Below, in pieces: positions 37,331 to 47,207 of a stretch of DNA of 64,000 nt. How positions within the stretch are numbered: the stretch's first letter is position 1; each line of letters begins with the position of its first letter. The DNA is from Lithospermum erythrorhizon (Eukaryota; Streptophyta; Magnoliopsida; Boraginales; Boraginaceae), in assembly GCA_019722365.1 (NCBI GenBank), contig JADFUC010000413.1:62001-126000 (forward strand). Direction: 5' to 3'. The position numbers and the translations under genes are program-made. Below the pieces are notes generated by a model that was not told the origin of the DNA, ran no database searches, and saw only the letters and a list, made by a program, of their open reading frames with translations.

Positions 37331-37665
37331 ACCACGTTTGTTACTATGAAAGTCAAAAAAACCATGGAAATTACATAAAAGGGGATACCTTCGCCGTTTC
37401 TCATGATTCACAATCGTTTTAGCAAAATGGCTAGCTTGATAACAAGCGATACCGAAATCTTTATATTGAAGAATTATTGAAATTTAAGGATTATGCCGGC
37501 GTGGGCTTGTTAGATTTCAATCTGTCTGATCCTACATTGCTCCGTACTCGGTTCGGTATTATTTACCAACTTTTTTATAAATTGTGATATTTTGTTTAAA
37601 ATTAATGGCATCAAAGCGTAATCTTAGTAAAAAAATGTTCAAAGTGCTAGTGCTAGGTAATATAC

Positions 37666-39709
37666 ATGTCTAATGATTATGTTAATTTAGAGGATGATGA
37701 TCGTATGGCCGAACTCACCATTATTAACTCTGATCTAGTCTTTGCGGATACTCTTAATGAAAGGAAAAAACTTGTGGATTTGAAATATTTTAATGGAGAC
37801 CGTGAAAAACAAGCGGCCTTGTATAAATTGCTTAAGGCTACTACATCGCTGAAGCGGGTGGGGTAAAGGGGAGCAGTCATGCTAGACACTTAGCGGGTCA
37901 TAAGATCACTAAAGATAGTGAGGTGGGGAGGGTGGTACCTGAGAACTATTGATATCAAACCGGTAAGAACTTTTTTAGCATCTTGGCTTATAGGATTGAA
38001 AGCCCATGAAATTTATGTCGGTAGTTCTTTTGCCTTTTAATCATTGTGATGGATGGTGTTTTTACTAAATGGATTGAAATGTCGTTAATCCCGAGCTATA
38101 CGTATCGCAAATCTTCTTTTTCTGACACTATCTTTAAATATTTTAAAAATGAAAGAGATCTTCTAGGTAACACTCTTATGAATTTGCCTTATAAAATGTG
38201 TTTGACTAGTGATATTGGTGTCTTTTTGGATTTTGATATAATGTGTGTAACATGTCATTGGATTGATCAAGATTGGGTCTTACAAAGGAGAATTATATAT
38301 TTTAGATCGATTGCTAAACATAACAATATTCAAATTTCGGAAGGTATACTCGCATGTGCCAATGATTACAAATGTTTGAATAAGATTACTTCAATTTCAT
38401 TTGATAGTAAGTCGCTAATACCGTTTCATCCCGAAGAAAATTAAAAGAGGCCTATTAAGCCCAGGATTTTTAGTGAACTTTTTTCATGTTAGATGTTTAT
38501 GTCAAGTCGCCCGATTAGTTACTAAAGATGGAATAAAAGTTGTTTGGGATGAGTTTATTTACCAATTAAGTAAGCCGTTAATTTTGTTGTTAATGGCGAG
38601 GAGTAAGAAAGACATGAATATAAAAAATGGTTGAGCTTAGGTAAGAAGTTTAAGAAATTATTTTGGATTGTGAAACTAGATGGAACTTCGACTTACGATC
38701 TACTACTAATTACGTTGCATATATTTATAAGGAAGAAATCTCCGATTTTTATGAGAAGTATGCTCCGATTGGTGAGTATTATGTACCACTCACATATACT
38801 AAATTGAAACATTGTTATGAATTATTTAAGTTTTAGAGCCACTTAAAGATTATACTAAAGTTTTTTCAACTCAATCCAAGCCAAATATTCATCTTGCTTT
38901 AGAATGTGTCGTTAATCTCTCAATTCATATGACTAAATATAGAAATGATTATGTTGCTAGAGATATGATTCCGAATATGGAAGATAAGTTTTTAAAATAT
39001 TTTCATCACATCAGCGTCGTATACAATTGGTATAATCTTGAATCTAACGTAGAATTAAAGCATTTTAATTTCTATGTGAAATCGTATTATGAATCTTTAC
39101 TACCCTTTAATCCGGAACTAAAGAGTTTTGATGTTCAAAAATGGAAAGATGGAATTGAAACGTATATGTATAACATGTATAGCAAATACTGATCAAAGGT
39201 ATTATGAATGAGGTAAAGGCCGCACCTTCAAGTAGTATACAAAGTTTTAATGTGGCCCTTGGCGGGGGAGTTAAAAATCACGAAATTAAACATGATCACC
39301 TTAGAAATGCGTTACAAGCTTTAGGTGAAATTGATCAATCGCTCCTGAGGAACCACGAATGAGTTAACTCGATATTTATCTACTAACTTTGAATTGAGTC
39401 AATATAATGATAAAAATCCTTTTGATATATTAAAATGGGTAGGCGAGAACAAGGAAGCACTTTGTTTCGGTCTTATCTAAGATAGCAAAAGAAATATTTT
39501 CTATCCCTATTGCCCGGTGAATCGCATTTAGCATGGCGAGAAGCTACAATACACTCAAAGGCGTTGAGACTTCTGGCTTCGGCGATTGAAGTATGTGTGT
39601 GTATCAAGGATTGGACGGCCGAGCATAGGATGCAAGATAAAAACTTTATCATGGAACGAAAGAAAAAAGATATGTTCGACGATCTTAGTGACATTGAAGA
39701 AAGAAATTG
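37666..39709 (+). pseudogene. Broken hAT transposase (Ac/RICESLEEPER-like)
   Basis: Scattered frames carry hAT landmarks in order. Frame 38046-38444 contains LTSDIG, with the first catalytic aspartate of the RNase H fold, then CVTCHWIDQDWVLQRRII, the conserved C/H motif region, and ISEGILAC. Frame 38929-39192 contains MTKYRNDYV, KYFHHISVVYNWYN and KSYYESLLPFNPE, from the helical insertion region. Sequence at 39360-39460 reads ELTRYLSTNFE and PFDILKWVGEN, the start of the C-terminal dimerisation domain. 39600-39694 ends with CIKDWTAEHRMQDKNF. Stops and frameshifts separate all of these. The BED zinc finger is not readable. A plant transposase of this kind would cut the element at its terminal repeats. 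This copy cannot. Confidence 0.85.
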
Positions 39710-40998
39710 AAGAAGGCGAAGAGCAACCTGATAGGCGTTGAAAAAAGAACTTCAGAGCAAAGAAGAGTCGAAGATGAATTAATTTATGATGATTAAATTG
39801 TAGTTTTGTAACTAACTTTTTATTATTGAAGGAAACTCATGTAAACTCTAGCCATACCCAGTATAAGCGTGAGCGGCTCAAAATAATAAAATGTTCTTTT
39901 ATTCCATACAAATAGACTCTATTGTTTTTTAAACTTATTGATTTAAGCATTAGTGCAGATTCTGGCGATGCAGCGGTACCCACTGATTTAATCGAAAAAA
40001 ATACAAAAAAAAAAACTCCAAACTTTACGCCATTTTTTAAGTTAAGCATTAATTTTTTGAATTTATTTACTAACGGTACCACGTTTAAAAGCGCGAAAAG
40101 AAATAGATTAATAGGGTTCAAACATTGATTGAAACGATTCCTCGTCTTGAACTCCAAAACCAAAATTCTCTCCAAAATCAATCTTCAATTCCTCTATAAA
40201 TCATCTCAATTAGTTAATTACATTATATTAGTATCAATTTGCTAAAAATGGCGCAAAAGAGCTCCTAAAAACAAGGAAATTGTTGAATTGCAAACAAAAT
40301 AGGAGGAGAGTCCAACGCAGGTCACCGCCACTTGTCGCCCTCACATTCACCACCACAGAGGAAGAAGATGTAGAGTGCGATGGCGAAAGTTCGAAGGGTA
40401 GGAGGTGGAGGTACTAAGATACGAGGCGAGGATGTACCTTGATGAAGGGGAGAAATCGAGAGGCGGTCACGGGTAATCTTTTATTCAATTTTTTAGATCA
40501 TACTAAACTTAGTACATTTTACTACTTTACTAGTAATTGGTATCCCGCCATTGTGTATAAAGTTTATGAATCCGTTCATTAACGTTATAATGATAGTGAG
40601 GGTGCTTGGTTGTTGTTACAATATCGATGGAGTTCTTGAGGGTATTATAAGTGATTTAATAAAACATTTGGTATGCTTAGTTGGGGTCTTGGATGATTGC
40701 AGGAAGGGGATGGTGCACTAGCGGCCGGTCACATTACAAGAATGTGTCAAGAGCTTAACAACAATCGTAGAGTTAAGAAAGAGAGCATAGTGTATAAGAA
40801 TAATTTTGAATGGTATACAAAAACTTGTTTTGGAAAGTCCTATCGATTATTCTTTTGCCATCTACTAATTGACATCCGAACTAAGTTGTTTACGTGCGTT
40901 TGTTATGTGGTCTATATTGAATTTGCGATAGGTTAATATGCCACGTTTGATACTTAAACATATATTTCATCGAAGGCGAAGTCAACCCTTGATATGGC
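39710..40998. other. Downstream hAT interior, with second subterminal patch and unclassified insert
   Basis: GCGGTACCCACTG (39973) and GGTACCACGTT (40075-40085) repeat the left subterminal motifs, as if a second copy of the hAT end had been placed directly after the transposase. From 40100 to about 40500 the DNA resembles a transposon leader and decayed N-terminal coding region. No function can be assigned. Confidence 0.4.
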
Positions 40999-41421
40999 AT
41001 GATTATCTCTCTACATTTGTTAGTTAATATCAAAGGGGTTCCTATTGGAGAATGTAGATGGGTTGATTTTAAGAAGGACTCTAAAATGGGAAGGCAATCA
41101 TTGATTAGCCAGGAAGTCTTTATGTGGGACGGGGTATTGCGGTCTAAATGGGAGGTGTTTGAACATTTAGCGGATGTTCAAGATGAGGTGTGGAGGTTCA
41201 ACAACTGCTTACCCCCAAAGGGATGGGTACCTCCTACTTTGTTGGCCAACATTGATGAAGCGACCGAGCCTGGAGAAGCAGGGTCTTCCTCGTTCCCCGG
41301 ATCATCCGATAGAGCTATGTCAATGTTGGAATCGATTAACGCCAACATGTTAAAGCTGCTTCAAGATAACGAGAGCATCAAAGTTGATATGGGGCAGCTA
41401 AGGTTATGTGGAGGCGTATGA
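40999..41421 (+). pseudogene. Unclassified transposon-derived ORF fragment, 140 codons
   Basis: An open frame with a GECRWVDFKKDSKMGRQSLI block, then LADVQDEVWRFNNCLPPKGW, an acidic Pro/Ser linker and a short helical tail (LESINANMLKLL). I cannot name a family. The composition recalls decayed retrotransposon proteins. It lies inside the hAT element and has no visible start context or introns. It may be captured sequence. Confidence 0.3.
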
Positions 41422-41764
41422 TTGTGGAGGCGAGGGCGTATGAATGTGGAAGCGAGGAGAGGTGAGGTGGGAGTAGGGCAAATCACGAATTCAATTTGAG
41501 AACATGTTTCCATGAATAATGTGCTTTGAATATTGATTGCTATATTGATGTTTAGTATTCGAACAATTTAGTTTTATGTTATGCGGCTACTTATTTTTCT
41601 AATTTCGAATATTAATATGTTTGATTTCGCATTTGATTCACGCTTTAGAATTGTTGTTAATGTGGTATCATTTGTTTTAAATTAGTTACTATTGTATTTC
41701 AAGTAATTTTCGATAATTTTAAAAGTCTGGCGTTAATGCAGGTAATGTAAATAGGGGTTATTGT

Positions 41765-41805
41765 TATTAGCGTGGTACCGTTCTTCTCGGTACCACGTTA
41801 ATAAC
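41765..41805. repeat. Subterminal palindrome of the hAT element, right side
   Basis: TATTAGCGTGGTACCG and CGGTACCACGTTAATA are reverse complements except for one base, with a 7-nt loop. The motif matches that in the left hairpin (37174-37330), and a further GGTCCCACGTTAA follows at 41861. This supports the assignment of both ends to one transposon. Confidence 0.8.
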
Positions 41806-42145
41806 ACGATCCGAGTTATTTACTTTGCAGTTGTGCGTGAGAATGCCGTTAATATAAGCCGGTCCCACGTTAATAGCAGGACGTGGGGGGCCTCGGCAGA
41901 GGCGGGTGATCTGCATAGAATATTGGGTGGAGGCTCGAGCCGGGCACAGGCTTGGGGGCCCCAATCCCTCGGCCCCCGATTCGTCCCGAGCATTAGTGGG
42001 CGAGGGCAGATCGCGAACCCCTGAATTATCGGGAGGCTTGAGCGGGTAGGTCGGGCCGGGCGGCCACTTGAGCCCAGTGCCACGTGTGCCTTTAGGCCTG
42101 TGCACATGTTTGAGGAATTCATGGCATTATGGATAGGGGCTTCAC

Positions 42146-42240
42146 TATTTCCACGCCACTATCAAAAAAAATTACCGTGCATTTTACACGGTCGATACCA
42201 TGACCGAACGTGAGCTTTGGAAAATAGTGGCGAGGAAATA
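42146..42240. mobile_element. Miniature CACTA-like inverted-repeat element, 95 bp
   Basis: TATTTCCACGCCACTAT (42146-42162) pairs with ATAGTGGCGAGGAAATA (42224-42240), 16 of 17 bases. The inner part starts CACTATCAAAAAAAATTACC, like the CACTACAAGAAAA terminus of CACTA (En/Spm) transposons, and holds a TACCGTG...CACGGT short palindrome. It is too short to code and could be a deletion derivative or MITE. Confidence 0.55.
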
Positions 42241-42660
42241 GATTTCACCAATAGATAGTTATGATGTAATCATTCACTGTATGATATATATATTTAGAAA
42301 ACGATAAGAGGCTTGAGGAAAATAATAAATAGTAGATGATCCTCCTGTTATATACAAGAAGAGCAAACGCTTATAATATTATATATTTGGGCGAGCAACA
42401 CGAGAGGGCAACCGGGAAATGAATGGATAATCTTTCTTGGTCCAAATTCGTGGTCGATTAGCCGACAATAGTTAGAGTCCGGCACTACCTTTGTTTTTAA
42501 CTCTTAGTTAATAAGCGATGAGGAGTTCAATGCCAGGGGATTTCAGGTCACACCAAAACAATGTTAAAGGGGTGAAATGACTATTTTACCCCCTATTTAT
42601 AAGTATAATGTTTTAGGAAGTTTCGTTTGAGGCGAAATGCAGCTTCGTTTGTGATTTTTT

Positions 42661-43000
42661 TAACCTTGTTTTGAATTGTGGATATAGTCGGACTCGGCTT
42701 CAACGTTCTTCTAACTAAGCACTTCTTCCGAACCTTTTTTTCGAAACGAGATGATAATGCGGAAGACTCCTCAAATCTCGAGTTGGTCATATTAGTTGTA
42801 CTCATTATTCTTAACTCCTGGTGATGGTAGGAGTGTAGGACTACCTTGTTCTTAAAACCTGATGGTGGTAGGGCTTGAATGTTCTTCGAACGAAGTATTT
42901 ATTTCGAACCTTTTCTTCGAAACGACAAAGGAGATGATAATGCTAGAAGACTTGAATCTCAAGTTGATCAATATTGGATTGTACTATTGCTCAAAATCTC
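42661..43000. repeat. Tandem duplication, period about 180 bp
   Basis: CCTTGTT near 42664 and 42844, GTTCTTCTAACTAAG versus GTTCTTCGAACGAAG, TTCGAAACGA, GAGATGATAATGC and AGAAGAC or GGAAGAC recur in the same order one period apart. The two units are similar but diverged. Confidence 0.7.
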
Positions 43001-44788
43001 CCATAATTGTCCTCGACTTCAATTTGAATACTCTAGTTATTATATCACAATTTACTCATTAAATGCAATGATATGTAATGACTATGTTATCATTGAACTG
43101 AAATGAATTAAAGCGCTTGCTGCGGTCTTCTAGCATCAGCATAGGTTTGTTAACATTAATTGTTCTTTGAATGGGGTATAGGTGTTTAGGTTACACAGCT
43201 ATCTTTAGGCGCTATGCTTAGCTCTGGACCCGTCAGAGGATCTTAACTCCCAATGCTGGTGATGGAGTGGCCAGTGCGGGAGGCAACATTAAATTCGAAA
43301 AATGTAATGACTGTTCAAAAAAATCTTGCGGATTGTTTCATTTCGGAGTGGAGAAAACATTGTTCAAAACTTCTTTAAAGACCAAATTAAATAACTAAAG
43401 CAACATCGAGAGCTACACGAAAGACACAAGAACAAAAGTCAAACGACATTGCTTCCAGCAATTTCTAGGAAATATATTATTGATGATGTCCATTTCAAAT
43501 TAGATACAAGCCAACCACTAATCATGGCCACAAATTATTCATTTTTTACTTAACCACAATCATTTTGATTAAGATGCATATGTGTACGTATTTTCATTTG
43601 GACTTGAGCATTAGTAAGGATAGTGTAATCCAACTATATACACATCAATATCATCATAATTCATACATACATACATCACTAAAATCGAACAAACTACTCA
43701 CAACTTATTTACTTGCACATCATAGATTGACTTGTCATGAAAAGTTAAAGAAGGTCTCCAATTTTCGTTTCAAATAATAACATTAACATATCTATTGTTT
43801 TGAAGAGTCTTCCACCTAAACGAAATAAGGGAGTCGGATCCATAGACGATATAATAATATTCTTTAACCAGAATGTGACAATGTGTGAAAACGAAATTAG
43901 CAATAATCCAAGATCCCACGACCAAAGAATGGGTAATGCAATAGTTTATTACACAAGTCGTCTGAATCCTGACTATGCATGTTGTCTCATATCTTTCCAC
44001 ATTAAAAAGTACAAGAAGAAAAGTCCATAATGCACGCCAGGAAAAAAGAGAGGGGTGTCATATAAAACCATAAAAAATGTGACAAGTACCCAAAAAATTA
44101 TTAAATTATTTAGCTACAGAGATTCACAGACCAGTCTATACTACAAAATCCAATTGCAGATTTAAGACCCCATCACTGGAATCTGGACAAAAGAATCAAA
44201 GAAGGGTTACTTTCAACATCAGATTTGTAAGGAAAAAAATACTCCTACTACAAATCTTAACACGAGATGCCACAACCTAGTAGTCTTAAAACACCATGCG
44301 GTTTCAGAAAGTTCAACTCGAAAAGATCAATTATAAAATGTTCGTAAAATTACATTTAGGAAAGTTCAACTTGAAAAGATCGATTAAAGAAAGTTCGTGA
44401 GGTCAGCTTCAAGAATGGTCGTGCTTCGATTTGGATATTTGACTCAGAAACGTTCGATTAAGAAAAGTTCCTGCCATGGTTTGCAATGTAGTTCAAATCG
44501 AACTCAATTTAATCAAACACACTTTCATGTGTCAAGGACACAAGATCTTAATTTGCAAAATCAGTAACACACTTGGCTTAAGAAAAATATCATAGGTAAT
44601 GGAAAATATCATCGAAGTTCAATCATTCTATTACAAAATATTCCGCATAAGATGAAGCCCTTTAGGACAGCTCACAAAAATAGATACTCTTTCAAGATAC
44701 TGCAAACTCAATAACATTCTTACTAGCTTCTCATAAGTAAAGTTTACTCACTGTTTGATTCAACAAATACTATAAATACTAATTTCTC
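43001..44788. other. Intergenic DNA and 3' flank of the ERF gene
   Basis: No gene supported. At 44305-44480 a motif GAAAGTTCAACTTGAAAAGATC occurs in two clear copies and one weak copy about 50-90 bp apart. The sequence nearest 44788 is likely the 3' UTR of the ERF gene. Confidence 0.45.
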
Positions 44789-45931
44789 CTATAGCTGCAA
44801 AACTTGTGGGCATGTAATATTAAGGGATGTTCCAACATTCATTCTGGGAGCAACGTCATCGTCGGTGCCATCAAATGCTTCGGTGTATCCATCGAAGTCA
44901 AAGTCGATGTCAACATCAGGCAATGAAATAGGTCCTTCATCCTCAAAGCCACCAATCGACAAGTCCTGGAAAACATCATCCGTATCTTCGAATAGCTGCA
45001 GGCCAAAATCATCCAAGGACAATATTTCATTAGGTATAACAATCGAGTCAAATGCCATGTCAAAGTCCATTACATCGAACATCTGAGCCAATGATGCAGT
45101 CTCATCAACAAAGATAGGCTCAGAAGGTTTATGCTCGAGGGTAGTGTTTTCCATAGAGGCATCATCGACCCTTTCACCATCAGGTCTCACAATGGTTGCG
45201 GAAGGGAGAACATGGATAGAAGCCGAACCATCCATCTTCAGGACTGATGATGGAGAAGTATGTGAACTGAGTGACACGTCACTCTCAGTAGAGTCTTCAG
45301 AGACGCATTCCACATCTTGACTATTGGCATTCGCCACACTTGAACAAGAAACAGAACCAACCTTTTTGAAGTCACTGCAAGAGCCCTTCTCAGACAGATT
45401 GGTATTCATCAACGCTTCAAACTCGAGGCTTTTGCTTTCATAAGCTCTGGATGCCTCTTCAGGAGTTAGAAAAGTACCCAACCAGACCCTCTTCCCCTGA
45501 AAGGGATCACGAATCTCAGCTGCCCATTTACCCCATTTCCTCTGTCGAACACCTCTGAGTTTTAACGTAGATGGTTTAGATTGACTTGGGGACGGGGAGG
45601 TAGCAACATCCTTCTTAGTGATGTTCTTCTTGGAAAGGTTTTTCTTCGCTCCATTGTAGCTACCCTCACAAGAACTCTCAGTTTCAGGGGTCTTATAAGG
45701 CGGAACTGAATCACCGGATGGCAAAACAACTTCCCTAACGACACGTTTTGGGTTTCTCGAACTATACCCCTCCTCATCAGACGAGGAATCAGTAGCATAA
45801 GGGTCATGATAAATGATCCTAATTTTCCTGGTAGGCATCACAGGAGTCTTCTCTGCCCTTAAATTCTTTGTTTTTCTTATCCTATGTTCTTGTTTCACAC
45901 TCAAAACTGGTCTGCTCGGCTCTAGCATCAT
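44789..45931 (-). CDS. AP2/ERF transcription factor, group VI-L (CRF10/11 or ERF118/119-like)
   Basis: A single-exon coding region of 380 aa starting with [15 protein letters not shown] at 45931. The open frame runs six codons further upstream, but without an ATG. A CRF-type N-terminal motif lies at about residues 34-56 ([19 protein letters not shown]). The AP2 DNA-binding domain spans about 124-175, with [18 protein letters not shown] and RVWLGTF and the variant tail [14 protein letters not shown] typical of the VI-L branch. The C-terminus is acidic ([20 protein letters not shown]), consistent with transcriptional activation. Family members bind GCC-box-like sites in the nucleus and include cytokinin-response factors. 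The 5' leader has an intron (46175-46470) and an upstream ORF. The gene is intact. Assignment to a particular paralogue is inferred. Confidence 0.9.
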   Translation of the reverse strand: MMLEPSRPVLSVKQEHRIRKTKNLRAEKTPVMPTRKIRIIYHDPYATDSSSDEEGYSSRNPKRVVREVVLPSGDSVPPYKTPETESSCEGSYNGAKKNLSKKNITKKDVATSPSPSQSKPSTLKLRGVRQRKWGKWAAEIRDPFQGKRVWLGTFLTPEEASRAYESKSLEFEALMNTNLSEKGSCSDFKKVGSVSCSSVANANSQDVECVSEDSTESDVSLSSHTSPSSVLKMDGSASIHVLPSATIVRPDGERVDDASMENTTLEHKPSEPIFVDETASLAQMFDVMDFDMAFDSIVIPNEILSLDDFGLQLFEDTDDVFQDLSIGGFEDEGPISLPDVDIDFDFDGYTEAFDGTDDDVAPRMNVGTSLNITCPQVLQL

Positions 45932-46089
45932 CTTTACAATTTCTTCCCACAAAACAAATCGAAATAAAAATAGACAATGGCTCTTTTAACTACTAACAGG
46001 TTCAAAAATTTGGGGCTCTAGAGGGACAAAACAAATTGAATAGGCAGACCAGAAAAATGAACTTAAAAAACTAATCAAAGAACACCCTA

Positions 46090-46628
46090 TCAAGTAAGAG
46101 GCCCTCTCAAGAACAAGAAAAGATTTAATCTTTTTATATGGAAGCCTCCAAAACACTGTACTCCAGAACAAGTCCTGCACAACAAAATAACCCAACAAAA
46201 AATCAAAACACAGCCACCACACCCCTTTTACAGATCGAACACATATGTTACCAATGACCCAATGCTTTTGAAGAGGCTCCCGCCCTTGTAAGGAGTGGTC
46301 GGATAATAGTACAGTACGCAACCTTATCCTGTGATAACAGGGAGGCTATTTCCGAATTGATACTTCACAATAATAAGCTTAGACCACATAAACCCCTTAA
46401 ACCCTCAGGCATACAAAAGGTATAAATAAATTCACAAAAAGAACACCAAAACAGGTAAAAGAAACCATACCTGATGGGCCTCAAACGCATCTGAACTGCT
46501 GAAGACCACCAGAGAGATGATTGCAAGCAAAAATCACCAGCAACAGAAAGAATAGAGGAGAGCTTCAACAATGGCTCAAGACCAACAGAAATCTCAACAA
46601 CAGAAGCAAAAGAAGACCTGGTAGACAT
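46090..46628 (-). CDS. Upstream ORF in the ERF leader, 80 codons, split by an intron
   Basis: On the minus strand an ATG at 46628 opens a frame that runs to a donor at 46471 (CCCATCAG then GTATGG). It continues after an acceptor at 46174 (TTGTGCAG then GACTTG) and stops with TGA at 46090. Splicing completes an arginine codon and gives an 80-aa peptide ending TCSGVQCFGGFHIKRLNLFL plus eight residues. An internal in-frame Met (MRLRPI) could start a shorter 34-aa form. The stop is 158 nt upstream of the main ATG, with no other ATG between. Arabidopsis relatives in this ERF branch are annotated with conserved peptide uORFs, which repress translation of the main frame. That link is from memory and the peptide match is not verified. 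Confidence 0.65.
46270..46360. mobile_element. SINE fragment (Au-like) within the ERF leader intron
   Basis: GAAGAGGCTCCCGCCC, GGAGTGGTCGGAT, TACGCAACCTTATCCTGTG and GGGAGGCTATTTCCGAATTG follow the 3' part of a common plant SINE. It sits entirely inside the intron 46175-46470 that divides the upstream ORF. The related copy is at 34909-35005. Confidence 0.75.
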
Positions 46629-46801
46629 ATAAATCCCCTAAAACACCCTTCTTCAACAACCACAGCTTGCACTAGAAAAACTCAAAGCACTTGTGTGTTC
46701 TGAGAAACAAAAAACACCACCTTTTAGAGAGAGAAAAAACAACCCCTTTAAGAGAAGGAACAAAGTGACCAAAAGGGAGATAATATTGGATCAGATACAC
46801 T

Positions 46802-46809
46802 TATTTATA
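46802..46809 (-). promoter_or_regulatory. Probable TATA box of the ERF gene
   Basis: TATAAATA on the minus strand, about 180 nt upstream of the uORF start. A pyrimidine-rich leader (CTCTCTCTAAAAGG) follows, as usual for plant transcription starts. Transcription would begin around 46770-46780. Confidence 0.5.
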
Positions 46810-47021
46810 GTACTGAAATACCAACAAAAGGAAAAACTCATACAAAAATGAAAATATCAAGCCAAAAATATTGCAGATTAGGTATCTATGGCCAAGAATT
46901 GCTCACACCCTCTCTCTTTACACAAAGACAAAGTCTTTATTCAGTATTTAAGCTTAATTTGTCATATTTCACAGGCATTTATCCTTTTTTATTTCAAGAA
47001 AATTACCATACGCAAATCTCC

Positions 47022-47207
47022 ATAAATTCTTGAACATATAAACTACCTTAAACAATACCAACAATCAAATATTCAACTGAAAATAAAAGAAATCTCACAG
47101 ACAACATAATTAAAATAAATTCTTGAACATATAAACTACTTTAAACAATACCAACAATCAAATATTCAACTGGAAATGAAAGAAATCTTACAGACAACAT
47201 AATTAAA
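47022..47207. repeat. Perfectly adjacent 93-bp tandem duplication upstream of the ERF gene
   Basis: Unit 1 (47022-47114) and unit 2 (47115-47207) both begin ATAAATTCTTGAACATATAA and share AACAATACCAACAATCAAAT and ACAGACAACATAATTAAA. They differ at only a handful of bases. The duplication lies about 210-400 bp upstream of the TATA box, so it doubles any regulatory sites it holds. Confidence 0.9.

Larger units (their letters stand above)
36847..42090 (+). mobile_element. hAT-superfamily DNA transposon, decayed
   Basis: Each end carries a GC-rich block (AACCGGGCCGGGCGGG near 36860 and GGTCGGGCCGGGCGGCC near 42049) and terminal GGCA/TGCC borders, as in many plant hAT elements. Between them lie transposase remnants (37666-39709) and repeated subterminal motifs. 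The bases outside the ends, ACTAGGCT at 36839-36846 and TTTAGGCC at 42091-42098, agree at five of eight positions and may be a worn 8-bp target duplication, the length hAT elements create. The segment 40100-41720 is atypical and may be a later insertion. Confidence 0.65.

Noticed and set aside
41767..42122. Minus-strand frames of 100-112 codons at the right hAT end
   Set aside because: They are translations of the GC-rich transposon terminus, which has few stop codons by composition.
45932..45952. Extending the ERF protein upstream by seven codons
   Set aside because: The open frame extends, but the upstream-most codon is TTG. The first ATG is at 45931 and is followed by a sensible N-terminus.
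45986..46321. A 111-codon minus-strand frame in the ERF leader
   Set aside because: It crosses an intron-exon border and is hydrophobic low-complexity sequence. The spliced 80-codon frame explains the leader better.
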